Assembly: GCA_964617375.1 (NCBI GenBank)
Contig: CAZTXQ010000002.1
Span: forward strand, 1 to 64,000
DNA from: Firm-13 sp964617375
Lineage (GTDB): Bacteria > Bacillota > Clostridia > Saccharofermentanales > Saccharofermentanaceae
Direction of reading: 5' to 3'
Length of the DNA stretch: 64,000 nt
Shown: positions 8,839 through 16,811 of the stretch, piece after piece
Layout of the letters: each line of letters opens with the position of its first letter
How positions within the stretch are numbered: the first letter of the stretch is position 1
The notes under the pieces: model-generated
Database searches by the model: none
Told to the model about the DNA's origin: nothing
What the model saw: only the letters and a program-made list of their open reading frames with translations
Translations under genes and position numbers: made by a program

Positions 8839-9956
8839 TGTTGAAGCACCTCATCCAAATCGTAGACAGTATTTATTTTACCGGATAACACACTGATAAA
8901 CGTCGGGTTTTCTGTGAATTGGCGAATAAGGGTGGGTCGGGAATCATCAATTTCAGAAGCCATGAGTATTGGCTTCATGGAAAAGAGTGATTTGACATAT
9001 TCGAAACCAAATTCGGTTTTCAGGTATTTTCGCGCAAGATTCGACATATACGGATATGCGCTTTCCGGCTTGCCCGGACACTCGTTGCAGTTATATAGAC
9101 GGCCGGGTGTGCATAGACCGTTGCTTCGACGCTGGCAGCTAAACACCGGTGTCTCGGAGTAACTCGTAACATGAGGGGTGAACGTTACCGAGGTTAAGGA
9201 GTGAAGCCCCGTTTTCCCAAATGGCATAATCGAGAAGAAGGGACCGTCCATAACCGTGATTCCCATATTCCGCAATTCCGGGCTCACAGAACAGAGAATA
9301 ATTTCACAGAGCTCGTACTTAATCTTGAAGGGTTCAATGCCCAGGAGTTGATGGATCTGATTTACTCCCGCGTATGTTGCGTTAAGTATAAACCCTGTCG
9401 AGAGTTGAGCCCCATTGTCAAGATTCACGATGTAGCGGTTTGATTCTTTTTCGATGGAACGGATTTTTGCGTTGTATTGAATCGTTATATTCGGGTATTT
9501 CTGTATTTCCGTCAGAAAATATTCTTTGAGCAGCTGTGCGTCATATGTGTACTCTGTTGTTTGAAAAGCGCCGTCACACATCCCCGGATTAAAGTAATCC
9601 GTCACTCGAACTTCGTCACAGGGGATGTTGGCATTCCGGCAGAATTTCTCGAACTGGTTCGCATTGGTCCAGCTGAAGCGGGAGCTGGTCGCATAGATCT
9701 GATGAAATTCCGAATTTATGCAGAACCGGAAATCGTTGTTAAACCGGTCAAAATACGCACGTGATTTTGTGGCTGTCGATAAGGAGCGCGGATAGTGATA
9801 ACCCATATGAACACGCGCCTGATTGATATAGGTGGCACGCATAAAAGGCTCCGGATCGCACTCGAGAACGACAACTTCCTCGCCTTTTCGGCCGCAGAAA
9901 AGTGCGGAGTTTAATCCGTATAATCCGGCGCCGATGATTATTTTCGCATACTCCAT
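8835..9956 (-). CDS. FAD-dependent oxidoreductase of the glycan cassette
   Basis: A 373-residue flavoprotein of the D-amino-acid-oxidase-like fold: the N-terminal Rossmann motif IIIGAGLYGLNSAL and the VVVLE strand end bind FAD, and FISVLSGKINTVYDLDEVL at the C-terminus resembles the second FAD contact. An unusual stretch near residues 275-300 contains four cysteines in about 20 residues (CQRRSNGLC...CNEC). Its start is one base from the stop of the upstream glycosyltransferase and it overlaps the downstream one by 4 bp, so it should work on the same sugar or lipid-linked intermediate. The substrate is unknown; it is not a UDP-galactopyranose mutase by any motif I can see. Confidence 0.75.
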   Translation of the reverse strand: MEYAKIIIGAGLYGLNSALFCGRKGEEVVVLECDPEPFMRATYINQARVHMGYHYPRSLSTATKSRAYFDRFNNDFRFCINSEFHQIYATSSRFSWTNANQFEKFCRNANIPCDEVRVTDYFNPGMCDGAFQTTEYTYDAQLLKEYFLTEIQKYPNITIQYNAKIRSIEKESNRYIVNLDNGAQLSTGFILNATYAGVNQIHQLLGIEPFKIKYELCEIILCSVSPELRNMGITVMDGPFFSIMPFGKTGLHSLTSVTFTPHVTSYSETPVFSCQRRSNGLCTPGRLYNCNECPGKPESAYPYMSNLARKYLKTEFGFEYVKSLFSMKPILMASEIDDSRPTLIRQFTENPTFISVLSGKINTVYDLDEVLQQ

Positions 9957-10796
9957 TTAATGACCCTTTCCTTTCGGACGTCCCTTTTCCTGCCCGTCCG
10001 TATCCGGCAGGTATTTGCCGAACAGGTTGCGAAAAAGGATTGCCAGGAGAGAGAAGGAACCCTTGATTGGGCTGATTTTTGTCGGCGTTTTCTCATTGCG
10101 GGGATATACTCTCGAGACAGGTACTTCGCAAGTCATCAGTGACAGCTGATCGGCCCTTACCGAGAGATACGCCAGGAGCTCGTATGTCATGAAGATGTCG
10201 CGAAAAATCTGCACCTCGGGATGCAATATGTATTTTCTGGAATAAGCCCTGTAGGCATTTGTGGTGTCGGTGTAGTTTTTGCGGGCGGTCTGAGAAATGA
10301 TGGGGGCATGAATCAGTTTGACGGCAAGATGTCGGATGGGCGGTGTGTTTTCTGCTTTTCCGCCCTTTATAAAACGCGAGCCTTGAACAAAATCAAATCC
10401 GGCCTCCAGTTTCTCGACAAACGTATATGCGTCCTCGATACTGTCTTTGTTGTTGCCGTCAATCGTAATAATACCTTCGTATCCTCGTTGAACAGCCCAC
10501 CAAAAACCCATGCGCAGCTGCGCGCCCTGTTTTCCGACGTCGTTTTTAACGAGCAGCGTGTTGACGTGGTATTTTTCGAGCAGCGAGGAATCGGTTGATC
10601 CGTCGGTCGATCCGCCATCACAGATTACGATGTCGCAGAGTTTATCGACGCCATGCAGAACGGCGCGTTCAAGCTCCTTTTCGATCCGGCCATGCTCATT
10701 CAAGATGGGGATGAGCATGCAGTACTTGGATGACTTCCCGGCAAACTCTTCGGCGCTGAAGCGCGGAACGCCTGAAATGCCTTCAAACTCCTTCAT
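9957..10796 (-). CDS. Family 2 glycosyltransferase, soluble
   Basis: A 279-residue GT-A enzyme with the typical opening CMLIPILNE, the nucleotide-sugar motif VICDGGSTDGST and IITIDGNNKDS in place of the metal-binding site. No clear membrane helix. ATG 10796 is chosen over an upstream in-frame start because it overlaps the preceding stop as ATGA and has AGAGGTG upstream; it gives the same 4-bp overlap seen in the rest of the cassette. It resembles dolichol-phosphate-mannose-synthase-like soluble domains; the acceptor is unknown. Confidence 0.8.
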   Translation of the reverse strand: MKEFEGISGVPRFSAEEFAGKSSKYCMLIPILNEHGRIEKELERAVLHGVDKLCDIVICDGGSTDGSTDSSLLEKYHVNTLLVKNDVGKQGAQLRMGFWWAVQRGYEGIITIDGNNKDSIEDAYTFVEKLEAGFDFVQGSRFIKGGKAENTPPIRHLAVKLIHAPIISQTARKNYTDTTNAYRAYSRKYILHPEVQIFRDIFMTYELLAYLSVRADQLSLMTCEVPVSRVYPRNEKTPTKISPIKGSFSLLAILFRNLFGKYLPDTDGQEKGRPKGKGH

Positions 10797-11569
10797 GAAA
10801 ACACCTCTAAGACATAGTCTATTGTCGATTGGACATCGCGGATGTTTCCCGGATTTTTCATCTCGATCGAAATCCATTTATCATAATCCAGCCGGCTGAT
10901 CTGCCTGTGGATATCTCTGCTTTCTATTCTGGCCAAATACGGCTCGGATATGTGAATATGATGGATGACATCTATATTATCGGCGATATATTCAATCGAG
11001 TCCTGATAGTAAATGCTGGTGCCCAGATCCCAATTCACCATAAGACCGTCCGAATTGACTTCTCTGCAGAACTGTACAGCCTCTTCGACGGTGTTCATGA
11101 AATTGGTATTGTAGATCGGAGGATTTGGTTCCAGTGCAATCACGACACCATGCTCTTTTGCATATTCGCCGATTTGCCTGAAAAAAGGATAGGCCTTCGG
11201 CCGCATTTCTTCGCCGGGCAGATTTCTGTTCCGCGGACATCCAAAGACCAGGTTGCCGCACCCGATCGCCTTGGCAAAAAGAATCGCCTGACAGGTATAA
11301 TCCAGCAAAAACTGGCGCTCGGCATCCGATCCGAAAATACTTTCGCTCCGGTTATACCAAATCGATTGCATGGAGGATATGGTAAGGGAATACTTCGTCT
11401 TGACTTCATTGGCAAATGCGATTGCTTCGGGAATGTGCGTATACGGCTGATCGGGCAGTATCCGTGTCGGTGCAATCTCAAGACCGGCAACGCCCTTCGA
11501 AAACAAATACTCGTACATCGACAAGTCATCAGCCGCATCCCAGGCGATATTGGAAATTGATAACCTCAT
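10793..11569 (-). CDS. Sugar phosphate isomerase/epimerase-like TIM-barrel protein
   Basis: A 258-residue protein of the xylose-isomerase-like (AP endonuclease family 2) superfamily. Probable metal ligands are E147 (ALEPNPP), D181 (NWDLGT), H206 (HIHISEP) and E236 (SIEMKN), the usual E-D-H-E set. These proteins isomerise or epimerise sugars, inositols or hydroxypyruvate. Start and stop overlap both neighbours by 4 bp, suggesting translational coupling. In this cassette it probably reshapes a sugar made by the upstream SDR enzyme (inference). Confidence 0.8.
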   Translation of the reverse strand: MRLSISNIAWDAADDLSMYEYLFSKGVAGLEIAPTRILPDQPYTHIPEAIAFANEVKTKYSLTISSMQSIWYNRSESIFGSDAERQFLLDYTCQAILFAKAIGCGNLVFGCPRNRNLPGEEMRPKAYPFFRQIGEYAKEHGVVIALEPNPPIYNTNFMNTVEEAVQFCREVNSDGLMVNWDLGTSIYYQDSIEYIADNIDVIHHIHISEPYLARIESRDIHRQISRLDYDKWISIEMKNPGNIRDVQSTIDYVLEVFS

Positions 11570-12492
11570 AGCAAGGCTCCTTCATCCAGCATCCTTTTGC
11601 GGATATCTGCCATGACGCGCGATTTGTCGAAAATGTAGCCGTTTTGCCCGCCGAAAAGATCCGCGTGAATCGTCCTAAAATCGTAGCGGGGAAAGGAATC
11701 ACCTAATTCGTTCTCAAAGACGGCATTCCGGAGATTCTTATACAATTCTGCGGCCTTAACAGGCTCAACGGCCAGATTAACCAGGTTCAGTCCGTTGAAT
11801 AAAGCCGTCTCGATATGTTTCCACAGGTTGGTCAAATCATAGAATTGATACTCGGCCCGGCTGTCCGTAAAATTCAACGCGCTAAAACCAAGCGCCTCAA
11901 ATCTCGGACGCAGCAGCCGTTCCTCTTCACCCGAAGCCGTGCATTTGTAGAAGCCGTTTTGCAGCTCGCTGTAATATCCGGCTATTTCCGGATCCTGGGC
12001 GATTAGTTCCAGATATTTTTCTTTTTTCAGCATAGAGGGGACAATATGGATCAGGTCATAAATGAAATTCTTCTTAATGTTGTGCCCGAAAAGCGCGGGA
12101 AGCCGAACGATAAGATGGTCCGCAATATTCTCCTGAACCCATTTTTCGAGAGATCTGCGGTTTGTTCCGTATACATTCATAGGATTGTCGATAATGGGAG
12201 TGTTCTCATCTACGTCAATCGGTGATGAGTACACATCAATTGTAGAAATCAATACCAGTTTTCGTGGCTGAATCTTCTGAATATTTTCAATGGCACTCTG
12301 GATGACCTTCTGATCCGCATCGGGATCGCGCTGCGCAAGGTATTTTTCGGCACGAACACCGGCATAAACGCATAAGCCGGGCTGCAAACCATAGGCCGAT
12401 TCTATATCCGATGAGTGGACAGCCGCGTCAAACGGATGACTCCTCAGAATATTCGATCCTACAAATCCTGTATTTCCAACAAGCAAATCCAT
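11566..12492 (-). CDS. NAD-dependent epimerase/dehydratase (SDR family)
   Basis: A 308-residue extended SDR protein, the first gene of the five-gene cassette. The Rossmann motif GNTGFVGSNIL is at residues 6-16, KLVLISTIDVY supplies the catalytic-serine region, and YGTNRRSLEKW resembles the YxxxK pair, though as Y-G-T-N-R with R rather than K, so catalysis may be altered. It probably modifies a nucleotide sugar. The start has GAGGGT upstream and its own promoter 59 bp before it. Confidence 0.75.
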   Translation of the reverse strand: MDLLVGNTGFVGSNILRSHPFDAAVHSSDIESAYGLQPGLCVYAGVRAEKYLAQRDPDADQKVIQSAIENIQKIQPRKLVLISTIDVYSSPIDVDENTPIIDNPMNVYGTNRRSLEKWVQENIADHLIVRLPALFGHNIKKNFIYDLIHIVPSMLKKEKYLELIAQDPEIAGYYSELQNGFYKCTASGEEERLLRPRFEALGFSALNFTDSRAEYQFYDLTNLWKHIETALFNGLNLVNLAVEPVKAAELYKNLRNAVFENELGDSFPRYDFRTIHADLFGGQNGYIFDKSRVMADIRKRMLDEGALL

Positions 12493-12550
12493 CGTCTACC
12501 CTCAAGCACATCTGTAGAGCCCGATCGTCCGGAATGAATATCTATAGAAT

Positions 12551-12579
12551 ATTCTAACAACATACTATTCATGAAACAA
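12551..12579 (-). promoter_or_regulatory. Candidate promoter of the glycan cassette
   Basis: On the minus strand, TTGTTT (12579-12574), a 17-bp spacer and TAGAAT (12556-12551), 59 bp upstream of the SDR start. The -35 abuts the hairpin that ends the DUF368 transcript. Confidence 0.5.
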
Positions 12580-12622
12580 GGCCGCTGCCTCGAATGATCC
12601 TGGATCGTTCAGGGCAGCGGCC
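12580..12622 (-). terminator. Hairpin after the DUF368 gene
   Basis: Nearly perfect inverted repeat: GGCCGCTGCC (12580-12589) with GGCAGCGGCC (12613-12622), and GAATGATCC with GGATCGTTC inside. It lies 58 bp after the DUF368 stop on the minus strand; the following U tract (TTGTTT) is weak, so termination may be partial. Confidence 0.6.
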
Positions 12623-12680
12623 TCTTGTGGTTTTGGTGGAAAGGGAAGAACTGTATCGAGAGCGAGGACTTTTGCGAATA

Positions 12681-13538
12681 TTACTCTGCGGGTTTGTATT
12701 TCTTTTCGAGCCAGCCCATGAAGAGGCCGAGTGCGAGACCTCCGACGAAGAGCAGGGCGCTGATCACCCAGATCGCGGGGGTTGCCTTGCTGTAATCGGT
12801 GGGGGCGATGATGGCGGTCGATGCGATTACGACGCCGAGGATGATATGGAACACGCCGGCGTAGGCTTTTTCGAGGATTTTTTTCATCAGCTTCGCGAAA
12901 AGCAGGATGCAGATCAGGGCGCCGAGTCCGATCGGAATGATGATGCCGAAGTTCATGTCGCTGATGCCGGCGTTCATGTTCTCGTACATCTTGAAGTAGA
13001 TGAGGAAGTTCGAAGGGCTCATGCCGGGGACGATGATGCCGAGGGCGAATATGGCGCCCGCCATGATCCAGGTCGCAAAGTTCTGGGGTACGGCGACGGA
13101 CAGATAGTGGCTCGCAGCCCAGAGTCCGATAAAGGCGAGGACAGCGGTGACGGCGGTGATCGCGATATGGCGCGGTTTGCGGCCTTGTTTTCCCGCTTCT
13201 TTATAAAGAGAAGGAAGGGTTCCAAGGATGCATCCGATAAAGCACCAGAGAATCTGGAACTCGTAGTTTGTCATAAAGAAGGCGAGGGGCTTTGCGGCGA
13301 GAAAGAAGCCCAGAAGGCCGCCGATTCCGACGGGGATAAAGAACAGAACGTTCTTCAGGAAGTCCTTGCGGATATCGGAGAGAAAGCCGATGATTCTCTC
13401 GTACAAGCCAAATACGGCGGCGAGTGCACCTCCGCTGACGCCGGGCAGGATGGCGCCCGCGCCGATCAATGCGCCTTTTACGATCCGGAACGCCCAGTCT
13501 ACGGGGTTTATCTTGATCTTTTCCTTTTTTTCGCTCAT
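12681..13538 (-). CDS. DUF368 family polyprenyl-phosphate transporter (PopT-like)
   Basis: A 285-residue integral membrane protein with about eight hydrophobic helices and the two family hallmarks GAGAILPGVSGGALAAVFG near the N-terminus and FALGIIVPGMSPSNFL in the middle, an internal repeat. DUF368 proteins have been shown to return undecaprenyl phosphate across the membrane for reuse in wall and glycan synthesis. The basic N-terminus (MSEKKEKIK) fits a cytoplasmic start. It lies directly upstream of the glycan cassette on the same strand, separated by a hairpin and a new promoter, which fits a shared need for the C55-P carrier. Confidence 0.9.
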   Translation of the reverse strand: MSEKKEKIKINPVDWAFRIVKGALIGAGAILPGVSGGALAAVFGLYERIIGFLSDIRKDFLKNVLFFIPVGIGGLLGFFLAAKPLAFFMTNYEFQILWCFIGCILGTLPSLYKEAGKQGRKPRHIAITAVTAVLAFIGLWAASHYLSVAVPQNFATWIMAGAIFALGIIVPGMSPSNFLIYFKMYENMNAGISDMNFGIIIPIGLGALICILLFAKLMKKILEKAYAGVFHIILGVVIASTAIIAPTDYSKATPAIWVISALLFVGGLALGLFMGWLEKKYKPAE

Positions 13539-13727
13539 ATATACACCTGTTTCTTCCTTGTTATTGATTCAGAAGCGATTATACCTTGATTTGATAGTAA
13601 AGGAAAGATGCGATAGTGGGGCAAATCCGGCCGGGAACGGCGGGTCTTTTCTTTTCGGGACGTTGAACCGCAGGTAAATGCATAGTATCATTGTGTTAGA
13701 CGAAACAGCGAAACGGAGGTGTTCTTT

Positions 13728-15053
13728 ATGCCGATTCAGCTCGTTTTTATTCGACACGGTGTCGCGGAAGACCGCTCTTCCGGGCAGGCCGATTTTGACA
13801 GGCGGCTAACGCCGGATGGCGAGGCGAGGCTCAAGAGCACTCTCCCGAATATTAAGTCTCTTTTGAATAAGGGCTGGAAAGCGGTCATCTGGACAAGTCC
13901 TTTGATTCGCGCGATGGAAACGGCGCAGATTGTATCGGATGTTTTCGGAATCGGCGAGGTGATCGGTTTCGGGTTTATCGGCGAGGGGTATTTCGGAGGC
14001 TTTCAGAACGAGATGGAGAAGTTGGATCCGAAGAAACGCCATGTCGTTATTATTGTTGGTCACGAGCCTTTTCTCGGCGGCTGGTCCGAATCGCTTACCG
14101 GCCGTATTCTTCCTTTCAAAAAGGGCGCGGCGGCGGGCTTTCTGATTCACGGCAATGATTTGTCGACGGCGGAGTTTAAGTGGTTTTTACAGCCGGAACA
14201 GATGCGTGAGCATTTCAGCGAGAAAGAGGAGGACGATATCCTGTCGAATATCCGTGCGGGTCTTGCCGGGTATATGAAACAGATTCAGGCGAATCAGGAG
14301 GATTTTGTGAATCATCCTCTCGATCCGGAGGCGACCCACAAGCTGCGTGTATCGATCCGGAAGCTCAAATCGCTCCTGTCTTTTATCGCTCCGTACCAGA
14401 ATAAGGGTCAGAACAAGGAAGAGCAGGCCTTTTTCCGGAGGTTTCTGCGGGAACTTTCCTATTTAAGAGAACTCGACGTTCTGGCCGGGGCCTGTGGTAC
14501 GTTCAGCCGCGAGAACCCGAAGATTCTGTCGGAGGACTCGGATGTTTTCCGGGTCATCAAAGAGGAGCATGAGCTGGAGCTCGACAGGGTGTACCTGGTG
14601 CTGGAGACCGAAGAGTTCAAGAATTCTTTGGCGCGGATCCGGTATCTGGTTAACCATCCCGTCCCGACGAAGAAGGCGGAAGAGGATAAACCGGCGGGCG
14701 AGATTCTGGATGAGCGGTTCCGGAAAATGTATGCGAAATTCGAAGCAAAAGGTAAGCGTCTCGACAGGGCGGATGAGGATGAAGCTCATGCGCTTCGCAT
14801 TAAGGCGAAAAAGCTCCGCTATGTGTTGGAACTCATCGAACCCATATCCGGAAAGGACTACGGCAACATGAAGGAGGAGCTCAAAACCGCACACGACCGG
14901 CTTGGCGAGCTTTGTGACGCGAGGAAGAACAGGGACATCCTCGAGAAATTCAATGATCTTCCCTTGTCCGGAGAAGCGCATAAGGAAATACGGGCATTGA
15001 TCGACCGGCAGGAGCGCATCGTCGAAGAGAGCCTTGCGATTATCAAACTGTGA
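13728..15053 (+). CDS. SixA-type histidine phosphatase fused to a CHAD domain
   Basis: A 441-residue two-domain protein. Residues 1-160 form a histidine phosphatase (RHG with H10, RAMETAQIV, and VGHEPFL carrying the second histidine). Residues about 165-440 are a helical CHAD domain rich in conserved basic residues (ATHKLRVSIRKLKSLL, HALRIKAKKLRYVLEL); CHAD domains bind polyphosphate. ATG 13728 has GGAGGT at 13715-13720; an in-frame GTG at 13719 overlaps that ribosome site and is rejected. A role in polyphosphate or phosphoprotein turnover is inferred. Confidence 0.9.
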   Translation: MPIQLVFIRHGVAEDRSSGQADFDRRLTPDGEARLKSTLPNIKSLLNKGWKAVIWTSPLIRAMETAQIVSDVFGIGEVIGFGFIGEGYFGGFQNEMEKLDPKKRHVVIIVGHEPFLGGWSESLTGRILPFKKGAAAGFLIHGNDLSTAEFKWFLQPEQMREHFSEKEEDDILSNIRAGLAGYMKQIQANQEDFVNHPLDPEATHKLRVSIRKLKSLLSFIAPYQNKGQNKEEQAFFRRFLRELSYLRELDVLAGACGTFSRENPKILSEDSDVFRVIKEEHELELDRVYLVLETEEFKNSLARIRYLVNHPVPTKKAEEDKPAGEILDERFRKMYAKFEAKGKRLDRADEDEAHALRIKAKKLRYVLELIEPISGKDYGNMKEELKTAHDRLGELCDARKNRDILEKFNDLPLSGEAHKEIRALIDRQERIVEESLAIIKL

Positions 15054-15123
15054 AATATCTGAGTCTAAGTTTGTGTAATATGGACAATCGGCGGAAACGG
15101 GCAGACCATTACGCTTTTTTGTC

Positions 15124-15152
15124 TTGTCATGCCCCGCCTCTTTTGCTACAAT
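15124..15152 (+). promoter_or_regulatory. pyrG promoter
   Basis: TTGTCA (15124-15129), exactly 17 bp, TACAAT (15147-15152). The base 7 after the -10 is in the CCC at 15158-15160 and the base 9 after it is G15161. Confidence 0.75.
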
Positions 15153-15157
15153 TAAAT

Positions 15158-15192
15158 CCCGTAGTTGGTGCTAAAAGTCATCATACGGGAGG
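15158..15192 (+). promoter_or_regulatory. pyrG 5' leader hairpin that pairs with the Shine-Dalgarno
   Basis: CCCGTA (15158-15163) pairs perfectly with TACGGG (15184-15189), and TGGTG (15166-15170) with CATCA (15179-15183) around an 8-base loop; bases 15164-15165 bulge. The last GGG of the stem is the first half of the ribosome site GGGAGG (15187-15192). The stem starts at the predicted transcription start, so the 5' end of the mRNA would fold back on the ribosome site. Confidence 0.6.
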
Positions 15193-15201
15193 CGGTATAT
15201 A

Positions 15202-16806
15202 ATGTCTACAAAGTATATTTTTGTAACGGGCGGTGTAGTTTCCGGATTAGGAAAAGGTATTACCGCAGCATCATTAGGCCGTCTCCTCAAATGCAGGGGC
15301 ATCCGGGTAACGATGCAGAAATTCGATCCATATCTCAACATTGATCCAGGCACAATGAATCCCTATCAGCATGGAGAAGTCTTTGTCACCGATGACGGTG
15401 CGGAGACGGATCTTGATTTGGGCCATTATGAGCGCTTTATCGATGAGAACCTGACGCAGAATTCCAACGTGACCTCGGGACGTATTTATGATACCGTTCT
15501 GAGAAAAGAGAGAAACGGCGATTATCACGGCGGCACGGTTCAGGTTATTCCCCATGTAACAAATGAAATCAAGGAACGTATGAAGGCCGGCAAGGACGAT
15601 TTTGACGTGGCGCTGATTGAGATCGGCGGTACCGTCGGCGATATCGAGTCCCTGCCGTTTATCGAAGCATCGCGTCAGTTCGCATTTGACGTCGGCCGCG
15701 AAAATTGTCTCTTCATTCACGTTACGCTTCTTCCTTACCTTTCGGCTTCAGATGAACAGAAGACCAAGCCGACACAGCATTCCGTCAAGGAGCTTCTTTC
15801 TCAGGGTATCCAGCCGGACATTCTTGTCTGCCGTACCGAAATCGGCCTGAACGAAGAGCTCAAAAGGAAAATTGCGCTGTTCTGCAACGTTCCGAAGAAT
15901 TGCGTTTTCGAGAACAAAACGCTGAAGGTACTGTACGATGTGCCGCTTGCTCTTGAGGAGCAGGGCCTTGCGGATCTTGTCTGCGAGCGTTTCGGTTTCG
16001 GGAAAATTATCCCGGATCTTGTCGAATGGAAGGCTCTTTCCTACAATCTTTCTTGCCCGAAGGATACGACGACGATCGCGCTTGTTGGAAAATACGTTGC
16101 CCTTCACGACGCGTACCTTTCGGTTGTCGAATCGCTGACACATGCCGGCGCGTTTAACCATACCAAGGTTAAGGTCAAGTGGGTTGAGGCGGACGACGTG
16201 TCGCCGGAGACGGCTCCCTGCATTTTCGAAGATGTCGACGGAATTCTCGTTCCGGGCGGCTTCGGAACAAGAGGAACCGAGGGCATGATCGAATCGGCAA
16301 AATTTGCCAGAGAGAACAAGGTTCCGTTCTTCGGAATCTGTCTCGGCATGCAGATTGCCGTAATCGAATTCTCCAGAAATGTTCTGGGATATGAAGGTGC
16401 CAACAGCGCCGAATTTGATCCTAAAACCGCATATCCGGTTGTCGACCTGATGCCGGATCAGGAGAATGTCACGATGCTCGGCGGCACCATGCGTCTGGGC
16501 CAGTACCCCTGCGAGCTCGACATTACGTCCAAGGCTCACGAAGTGTACGGCAAGGATCTTATTTTCGAGCGCCATCGTCACAGATATGAGATCAGCAACC
16601 GTTTCCGCGATGACTTTACGGCACACGGTCTCGGACTGGCCGGTTTGTCGCCGGATAAGCATATCGTCGAGATGGTCGAGCTTAAGGATCATCCGTGGTA
16701 TGTCGCGTGTCAGTTCCATCCCGAATTCAAATCGCGCCCGAACCACCCGCACCCGCTGTTCTTCGGTTTCGTCCGCGCGGCGAGAACCGGCAAAGATGAG
16801 GAGTGA
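15202..16806 (+). CDS. pyrG: CTP synthase
   Basis: A 534-residue enzyme that converts UTP to CTP with ATP and glutamine. The N-terminal amidoligase domain opens with FVTGGVVSGLGKGI, containing the P-loop; the C-terminal class I glutaminase has the nucleophile C380 in FGICLGMQ and the FHPEFKSRP motif with His and Glu of the triad. The length is normal. ATG 15202 has GGGAGG nine bases upstream. The GH43 gene follows with 5 bp between stop and start. The leader suggests control by CTP level. Confidence 0.98.
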   Translation: MSTKYIFVTGGVVSGLGKGITAASLGRLLKCRGIRVTMQKFDPYLNIDPGTMNPYQHGEVFVTDDGAETDLDLGHYERFIDENLTQNSNVTSGRIYDTVLRKERNGDYHGGTVQVIPHVTNEIKERMKAGKDDFDVALIEIGGTVGDIESLPFIEASRQFAFDVGRENCLFIHVTLLPYLSASDEQKTKPTQHSVKELLSQGIQPDILVCRTEIGLNEELKRKIALFCNVPKNCVFENKTLKVLYDVPLALEEQGLADLVCERFGFGKIIPDLVEWKALSYNLSCPKDTTTIALVGKYVALHDAYLSVVESLTHAGAFNHTKVKVKWVEADDVSPETAPCIFEDVDGILVPGGFGTRGTEGMIESAKFARENKVPFFGICLGMQIAVIEFSRNVLGYEGANSAEFDPKTAYPVVDLMPDQENVTMLGGTMRLGQYPCELDITSKAHEVYGKDLIFERHRHRYEISNRFRDDFTAHGLGLAGLSPDKHIVEMVELKDHPWYVACQFHPEFKSRPNHPHPLFFGFVRAARTGKDEE

Positions 16807-16811
16807 ATAAT

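Noticed and set aside
12594..13589. A 331-codon plus-strand frame over the DUF368 gene
   Set aside because: Highly acidic, low-complexity translation; DUF368 motifs on the minus strand are unmistakable.
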